DNA of 23,036 nt from a virus. This document shows, piece by piece, positions 19,285 through 23,036 of this stretch (position 1 is the first letter of the stretch; every line of letters begins with the position of its first letter). Location: positions 1 through 23,036 of IMG/VR virus record IMGVR_UViG_3300050821_007121. One strand, 5' to 3'. Below the pieces are notes generated by a model, which searched no databases, had not been told where the DNA came from, and saw only the letters and a program-made list of their open reading frames with translations. The position numbers and the translations under genes are program-made.

Positions 19285-20711
19285 CGTTTGATGAGTTCCC
19301 GCATGATGCGTGGCCTGCCGCGGGCGAATTCGTAGAGCGCGAAGCGGGCCTTGTTGGGGTTGTTGTCGGTGTAGTCGCGGTCGGGTTGGCCACCGGCGTT
19401 GGTGGCGTGGTTGAAGCTGTAGACGGTGCCCGGAATCCGTTGCACGGTTCCTAGTGTTTCGACGACGTGACGGAAGCTGGTGTCGTCGAATGACATGGCA
19501 CCGGGGGTGAATAGTTCGTCGAATCCGCCGAATCCCCATAGCGTTTCGCGGCGCATGACGAAGATTCCGCCGGGGCTGTCGTGGTAGCGCTGCTGTACCC
19601 GCGCGGTGGTGTAGTCGTCGTCGGTGGCGGCTTCGCCTGGGATGTGCAGGAATTCGGTGTACGGGTAGACGAGGTCGGCGCCGCCGTCGCTGACTATCGC
19701 CAGCGCGGCGTGGATTTGTTCGATGCGTTCGGGGACTGTGTCGGCGTCGGCGATGATCACCAGGTCGGTGTCGGCTTGCCGGGCGGCGTTGTTGCGGGCC
19801 TGCCCGCACAGGAACGGCAGGTCGGTGTCGCTGTCGGCTTCGATGACCGGGTAGCCGTGTCCGGTCCAGTACTTCATGCAGCGGTCGTGCGCGCCGATGC
19901 GTTCCGGTGTCGGCCGCCATGGCACGCACACGGTCGCTGCGGGGTGTTCGCGCTGGTAGGGCACGAAGTCGGTGCTGTCCCGGTATTCCAAGAACAGCCT
20001 CCAGTTGCGTTCGCGGTGTGCGTTGCGGATTTCGGGTGGCACGCAGGACCGTTTGCCGGTGGCGTAGGCGTCGACCGCGTGGAAGCGGCTGTCCCGCAGC
20101 GCGAGGAATGGGTATGTGGTGCCGAGCGCGTTGTGGATGCGGTAGGAGTATTCCCAGGTTTCGGCTGACCAGCGGCCGAACTGTTCGCGTAGTCCGCCTA
20201 CGCGTTCGACGACGTCGCGGTGCAGGTAGTAGACGACGCCGGCCGCCCATTTCGGGGCGAATACCTCGTGGTCTTGGTAGAGCGGTGCAACGTCGGCGAC
20301 GCAGTGGGTGCAGTCGAAGCGGCCCTCGATGGTGTTGTAGATGTGCCAGCGTTGTGTGCGGCAGATGGGGCACATCTGCATGGTGTTGGGCTGGTGCAGC
20401 AGGTGTGGGTGGCGGGATTCGGTGTAGGGGCGCCACCAGTCGGGTGCGTTGGGGTGGACGTCGTCGTCGGAGAGGAACAGGTGCTCGACACCGGCGTCCA
20501 TGAGGAGCGCGATGGAGGCGTTTTTGGCGGCGGCGATACCTTGGGGTGTCGGGTTGCGGTGCTGTGCGCCGGGCGCTGGTTGTTCGGAGCCGTCGTCTAC
20601 CACCAGGATCGGGATGTCGGGTGGGGTGTGGCGGCGGTAGGCGCGCATGGTCTGGTCGAACAGTTGGCGCCGGTTGAGGGTGGTGATGGCGACACCGAAC
20701 AGCGGTGTCAT
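19281..20711 (-). CDS. Tandem GT-A glycosyltransferase-like protein
   Basis: A 476-aa protein, ATG at 20711, four bases after the 58-aa gene. It carries two GT-A type modules. The first (1-255) has MTPLFGVAITTLNRRQLFDQ, ILVVDDGSE and LFLSDDDVHPNAPDWW (DDD at 82-84). The second (259-476) has VCVPWRPTPERIGAHDR, FLCGQARNNAARQADTDLVI, the IIADADTVP motif (DAD at 322-324) and WGFGGFDELFTPGAMSFDDT, like the C-terminal motif of GalNAc-transferase-type enzymes. CPIC (114-117) and CTHC (134-137) form a possible zinc ribbon inside the first module. It may add two different sugars in sequence, or be a bifunctional polymerising enzyme; the substrates are unknown. Confidence 0.8.
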   Translation of the reverse strand: MTPLFGVAITTLNRRQLFDQTMRAYRRHTPPDIPILVVDDGSEQPAPGAQHRNPTPQGIAAAKNASIALLMDAGVEHLFLSDDDVHPNAPDWWRPYTESRHPHLLHQPNTMQMCPICRTQRWHIYNTIEGRFDCTHCVADVAPLYQDHEVFAPKWAAGVVYYLHRDVVERVGGLREQFGRWSAETWEYSYRIHNALGTTYPFLALRDSRFHAVDAYATGKRSCVPPEIRNAHRERNWRLFLEYRDSTDFVPYQREHPAATVCVPWRPTPERIGAHDRCMKYWTGHGYPVIEADSDTDLPFLCGQARNNAARQADTDLVIIADADTVPERIEQIHAALAIVSDGGADLVYPYTEFLHIPGEAATDDDYTTARVQQRYHDSPGGIFVMRRETLWGFGGFDELFTPGAMSFDDTSFRHVVETLGTVQRIPGTVYSFNHATNAGGQPDRDYTDNNPNKARFALYEFARGRPRIMRELIKR

Positions 20712-20715
20712 CTGG

Positions 20716-20892
20716 TTACAGCCACGGGGTGTGCCACAGCACTTTGCCGTGCGGGTCGTGTGAATACGTCGGACGGCCGCCGATCAGGCACAGGTAGTGA
20801 TAGCTGCCGGCCCGCAGCATCAGCTCATGGATTTTGATCAGTTCGGAGTAGAACAGGGTACGGATCTCGGCCCGTTCGTCGTCGCTGAACAT
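20716..20892 (-). CDS. Small protein of unknown function (58 aa)
   Basis: A 58-aa ORF, ATG at 20892 to TAA at 20716, just short of common length cut-offs. It reads MFSDDERAEIRTLFYSELIK, then IHELMLRAGSYHYLCLIGGR, PTYSHDPHGKVLWHTPWL. A helix with alternating charge is followed by strands and aromatic residues. It is followed by the tandem glycosyltransferase gene after four bases. It has no strong ribosome binding site. The family is unknown. Confidence 0.6.
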   Translation of the reverse strand: MFSDDERAEIRTLFYSELIKIHELMLRAGSYHYLCLIGGRPTYSHDPHGKVLWHTPWL

Positions 20893-21050
20893 CTCGTCGG
20901 TTGGCTTTGGTTAATCACAGTCGGGTTGTTGGTGAATGTTTCGGTTTTCGGGTTGGGGGCGCGGCGGCGCGGCTGGTTGAATCGCTAGGATTTCACGCGT
21001 ACCGCGCAACGAATCGCGGTGCGCCATCCCCACCTTTGGAGCGGAGAACA
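20893..21050. other. Intergenic region before the plus-strand gene
   Basis: About 160 nt between the divergent starts of the 58-aa gene (minus) and the 77-aa gene (plus), so promoters for both directions should lie here. TAGGAT (near 20985) fits the plus-strand TANNNT -10 box, but no clear -35 box accompanies it. For the minus strand I see no good promoter. Repeated GGTTG and GCGGCG elements occur without obvious symmetry. Confidence 0.35.
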
Positions 21051-21284
21051 GTGTTGACCTTTTCCGATATGTTTGGCTCGGTCCTTGCCGGCGGCGCGGC
21101 AGCGTTGGTTGTGACGACGCTGTGGTTGCAGATGCAGCTGTTGCGCATGCTCAGGCGGCGAGAACTCTGCGATGCAGCGGAGATGGCGGCTGGCGGCGGG
21201 GAATCTGCCCTGATTTCGGGAACAGCAAAGGAACCGACGTCATTATGCACCCAGGAGGCATGTGACACCAAACATGTTGCTTAA
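21051..21284 (+). CDS. Plus-strand small membrane protein (77 aa)
   Basis: A 77-aa ORF, GTG at 21051 (a TTG follows at once), with GGAGCGGAG ending a few bases upstream. MLTFSDMFGSVLAGGAAALV and the next residues VTTLWLQMQLL form one membrane helix, followed by basic RMLRRRELCDAAEM and a polar Cys-containing tail. It fills most of the 440-nt gap between two minus-strand genes. A minus-strand frame over the same bases (20993-21271) starts only with TTG, lacks a ribosome binding site and is less convincing. The function is unknown. Confidence 0.5.
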   Translation: MLTFSDMFGSVLAGGAAALVVTTLWLQMQLLRMLRRRELCDAAEMAAGGGESALISGTAKEPTSLCTQEACDTKHVA

Positions 21285-21298
21285 AATGACATGATCCT

Positions 21299-21331
21299 GG
21301 GCATTGCTCTGGTACTTGGGCATTGCACTGG
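21299..21331. repeat. Imperfect 14-bp direct repeat
   Basis: GGGCATTGCTCTGG (21299-21312) and GGGCATTGCACTGG (21318-21331) differ at one base and are separated by five. They lie in the 47-nt gap where the plus-strand gene and the minus-strand zinc-binding gene converge. No hairpin with a U-tract is seen there. Confidence 0.55.
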
Positions 21332-21523
21332 TCACAGGCATTCGCCTACGTGGATGGTCCAGCAGTGTCGGCACACCTGGCTCAGGTCGTCGCGCTTGGG
21401 AAGCGACACCACATCGCAGTGGGCGTGGATCAGTTCGTCGTCTTCGTACTTGGCGTGGTCGCCGGGGTAGATGGGTTCACCGCAGGCACCGCAGCGACCG
21501 GGGTATTTCGCTTCGAAACTCAT
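21332..21523 (-). CDS. Small zinc-binding protein
   Basis: A 63-aa protein, ATG at 21523 in an ATGA overlap. MSFEAKYPGRCGACGEPIYP has the C-x-x-C pair (11, 14) of a domain common in actinobacteria, completed by HAHC (33-36) after GDHAKYEDDELI. A second pair, CRHCWTIHVGEC (51-62), follows. Both look like compact treble-clef or LIM-like metal sites. It may bind nucleic acid or protein; the sequence does not tell which. Confidence 0.7.
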   Translation of the reverse strand: MSFEAKYPGRCGACGEPIYPGDHAKYEDDELIHAHCDVVSLPKRDDLSQVCRHCWTIHVGECL

Positions 21524-22353
21524 GGGTTTTGTTGTTGTTTGTTCTTGGACAGCTCGTGCACTGCGGCGTCCCCGCCGATCAACTCGAAGCCGCTGTCGCT
21601 GGTTTGCCTTGTCACGAAGCTGCCGATCGACGAGCCGGCCGCCACGAACGCTTCGGCCTGCTCTCGATTCAATGGCTGCGAGATGCCGTAGGTGTTGGCT
21701 GGGGACATCAGCCAGTCGACTAGTTGTTCTCTGTGCGCGAATACCGGGGAGATTGGGGAGCCCTCGGAGACTGTTTCCCACACCTGCCAGCCTTCGCCTT
21801 CGGGTGGGTCGGTCTGTGTCCATGCCGCGGCTTCGGCGCGCTGGCCGGGGTAGCGTTCGATGGTGCCTTCGCCGTCGCAGGTGGGGCACCAACTCCATTG
21901 TTCTGGGAGGCTGGCCGCGTTCATCAGCGCGCGGAACAGGTTGTCGGAGTTGCTGTTGCCGAGGCGCCCGATCTGCAACGGGGTGTGCCGGTCGTCGTTC
22001 TGGTGGTTGAGGAGCGCTTGTGCCCATTCGATGATGTCGGTGTCTGGGCGGATGCGGTGGGTGGCCGCGAATTGGTGGTGCGGGTATTCGCCTTGGTATT
22101 CATCCCAATGCGGGGCCAGCGGCAGCTCGTTTAACCATGGGTGCATGGGGCGCTTTTGGTCGGCGGAATCGCAGAGCACCATGTCCAGAAGGCGGACCAG
22201 CGCGTTGAGCCACTGCATCCCTCGTTTGGAACCGCGGCCGTCGCAGTTCGGGCACCAGTCACCTTCGAGGCTGGAGGGCTGAAGGTAGCCTTCCCAGATT
22301 TCGTTGAGTGGCCACGTGAAATCGGTGGGCACTCGCTTGATTTCACGGCTCAT
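21520..22353 (-). CDS. Unknown protein with two CxxCxGxG motifs
   Basis: A 277-aa protein, ATG at 22353 in an ATGA overlap. Two zinc-knuckle motifs lie 120 residues apart: CPNCDGRG near residue 34 and CPTCDGEG near residue 155, both of the DnaJ-like C-x-x-C-x-G-x-G type. Each is preceded by similar contexts (SLEGDWCPNCDGRG, LPEQWSWCPTCDGEG) and followed or preceded by an acidic or aromatic segment, including LNALVRLLDMVLCDS and LFRALMNAASL. This suggests an internal duplication. The C-terminal third (QLVDWLMSPANTYGISQPLN, FVAAGSSIGSFVT) has an alpha/beta look. The function is unknown. Confidence 0.7.
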   Translation of the reverse strand: MSREIKRVPTDFTWPLNEIWEGYLQPSSLEGDWCPNCDGRGSKRGMQWLNALVRLLDMVLCDSADQKRPMHPWLNELPLAPHWDEYQGEYPHHQFAATHRIRPDTDIIEWAQALLNHQNDDRHTPLQIGRLGNSNSDNLFRALMNAASLPEQWSWCPTCDGEGTIERYPGQRAEAAAWTQTDPPEGEGWQVWETVSEGSPISPVFAHREQLVDWLMSPANTYGISQPLNREQAEAFVAAGSSIGSFVTRQTSDSGFELIGGDAAVHELSKNKQQQNP

Positions 22354-22730
22354 TGATCCGCTCTCCTTTGTTGCACTGCGAGCAGTACGTCGGGGTTGTC
22401 GTCGACCGGCTGTAGGGTGTAGCGCCAGCGTTGTTTGCGCTGGTGTTTGGATTTCGCGCCGCCGCGGTGCGGGTGCGGAAGGTCGACTGGGCCGACCACA
22501 TCGAAGTCGAGGACCAGCACGTCACCGATGCGTGATGCGATGCATGGGACGCCTCGGGTGATCACGCGTGGTTGGAAGTTCAGCCGCCCGACTGCGGCGC
22601 GGTTGACGACGAACGCTGCGGGGGGTTTGTCGAGGAGGTGCACGCATGGCCGGCCCAGGTCGGGGTCGTGGAAATCGGTGCGCAGCACCCCGGGTTTCGG
22701 GTGTGTGGTGGTGGTGGCTGGGGTGCTCAC
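22350..22730 (-). CDS. Unknown protein (126 aa)
   Basis: A 126-aa protein. The start is taken as GTG at 22730, whose GTGA overlaps the stop of the upstream gene; a longer open frame exists but would run through that gene. It begins MSTPATTTTHPKPGVLRTDF and continues with strand-rich DLGRPCVHLLDKPPAAFVVN, LNFQPRVITRGVPCIASRIG and DVLVLDFDVVGPVDLPHPHR, then a basic region GGAKSKHQRKQRWRYTLQPV. No catalytic motif is seen. It may be a small nucleic-acid or protein-binding beta protein; this is a guess. Confidence 0.65.
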   Translation of the reverse strand: MSTPATTTTHPKPGVLRTDFHDPDLGRPCVHLLDKPPAAFVVNRAAVGRLNFQPRVITRGVPCIASRIGDVLVLDFDVVGPVDLPHPHRGGAKSKHQRKQRWRYTLQPVDDNPDVLLAVQQRRADQ

Positions 22731-23036
22731 GCGGTTCTCCCGTAGCCGAGAACCTTGCCGAGCAGCGGCAGCCGTTCGATCGGCCAGTGCGCCCGACAGT
22801 TGCCGCACGTGGCACCGAGGTCGGTGATTTGTAGCGCGGAGTTGCGGACTTGTTCGCCGTCGCTGTCGTGGTAGACGTGCGCCACACCGCACTCGGGGCA
22901 CGGGTCGGGCAGCCGGATGGGTCGCGGCGCGAACAGGGTGTCGATGCGTTTGGTGAGTGCGTCGAGCACTCTGGCGTAGCGGAAGATCACTTCGCAGTCT
23001 TCTGGGCGCCAGCGGCGTTCGTCTAGCGCCTGTAGG
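22727..23036 (-). CDS. Zinc-ribbon protein, partial at the right edge
   Basis: The frame is open from its TGA at 22727 to the right edge of the window, so the gene starts outside. A GTG at 22990 could start an 87-aa form, but the upstream residues LQALDERRWRPEDCEVIFRY read as a natural continuation of the helix. The domain contains PCPECGVAHVYHDSDGEQVR and ATCGNCRAHW: two C-x-x-C pairs that form a zinc ribbon. A short tail, IERLPLLGKVLGYGRTA, follows. Similar zinc-ribbon proteins with a helical N-terminus occur in actinophages; function unknown. Confidence 0.7.
   Translation of the reverse strand, partial: LQALDERRWRPEDCEVIFRYARVLDALTKRIDTLFAPRPIRLPDPCPECGVAHVYHDSDGEQVRNSALQITDLGATCGNCRAHWPIERLPLLGKVLGYGRTA

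Noticed and set aside
19285-20436. Long minus-strand frame reading through the tandem glycosyltransferase gene
   Set aside because: Its first part is an Arg/Pro/His-rich shadow; only the C-terminal 85 residues are the redoxin.
20993-21271. Minus-strand ORF opposite the 77-aa plus-strand gene
   Set aside because: It has a TTG start without ribosome binding site and a Ser/Pro-rich sequence; the plus-strand frame has a better start and a membrane helix.

Overview
The window reads as part of the genome of a tailed dsDNA phage (siphovirus type) of a high-GC actinobacterium, most likely a mycobacteriophage or close relative. The reasons are the GC-rich, tightly packed genes with 4-nt ATGA/GTGA/TTGA overlaps, the HK97-type head genes, and small families typical of actinophages (a DUF6131-like hydrophobic protein, an NrdH-like redoxin, a DUF6582-like segment fused to the protease). 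Almost every gene is on the minus strand, so transcription runs from high to low coordinates. I see no integrase, repressor, lysin, tRNA or CRISPR array. The identification rests on reading motifs and gene order; no database was searched.

Right part (about 23,036 down to 14,324): an accessory arm upstream of the terminase. In transcription order it holds Cys-rich proteins of unknown function (22,990-21,332), a 58-aa protein, a large tandem glycosyltransferase-like protein, an NrdH-like redoxin, small helical, membrane and hypothetical proteins, a second glycosyltransferase-like protein, a possible virion protein, three more small proteins, a third glycosyltransferase-like protein, a DUF6131-like membrane protein, a 60-aa protein and an HNH endonuclease. 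Three glycosyltransferase-like proteins suggest that the phage modifies a glycan or its own virion.

Middle (14,323-13,861): a gene-poor, less GC-rich stretch of about 460 nt with short direct repeats and a row of palindromes. It lies between the HNH gene and the small terminase gene, where a cos site or control region would be expected.

Left part (13,860 down to 1): the packaging, head and tail operon. In order: small terminase, an 89-aa protein, large terminase, several small proteins, a ribbon-helix-helix protein, portal, three small proteins, capsid maturation protease with a long acidic C-terminus, major capsid protein, two small proteins, head-tail adaptor, stopper, a FlbD-like protein, an HK97 gp10-like protein, a 35-aa membrane protein, tail terminator, major tail protein, and the two tail-assembly-chaperone frames joined by a predicted -1 frameshift. 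The left edge cuts the second chaperone frame.

Notable points: (i) a diverged second copy of about 44 residues of the major capsid protein lies in the gap between protease and capsid genes; (ii) strong stem-loops flank the gene after the capsid gene, and another stem-loop with a triple 10-bp repeat precedes the major tail gene; (iii) three short plus-strand ORFs sit in gaps of the minus-strand gene order, one apparently leaderless; (iv) an 80-aa ORF appears to need a CTG start in a CTGA overlap; (v) a 22-aa ORF tiles exactly between two genes.
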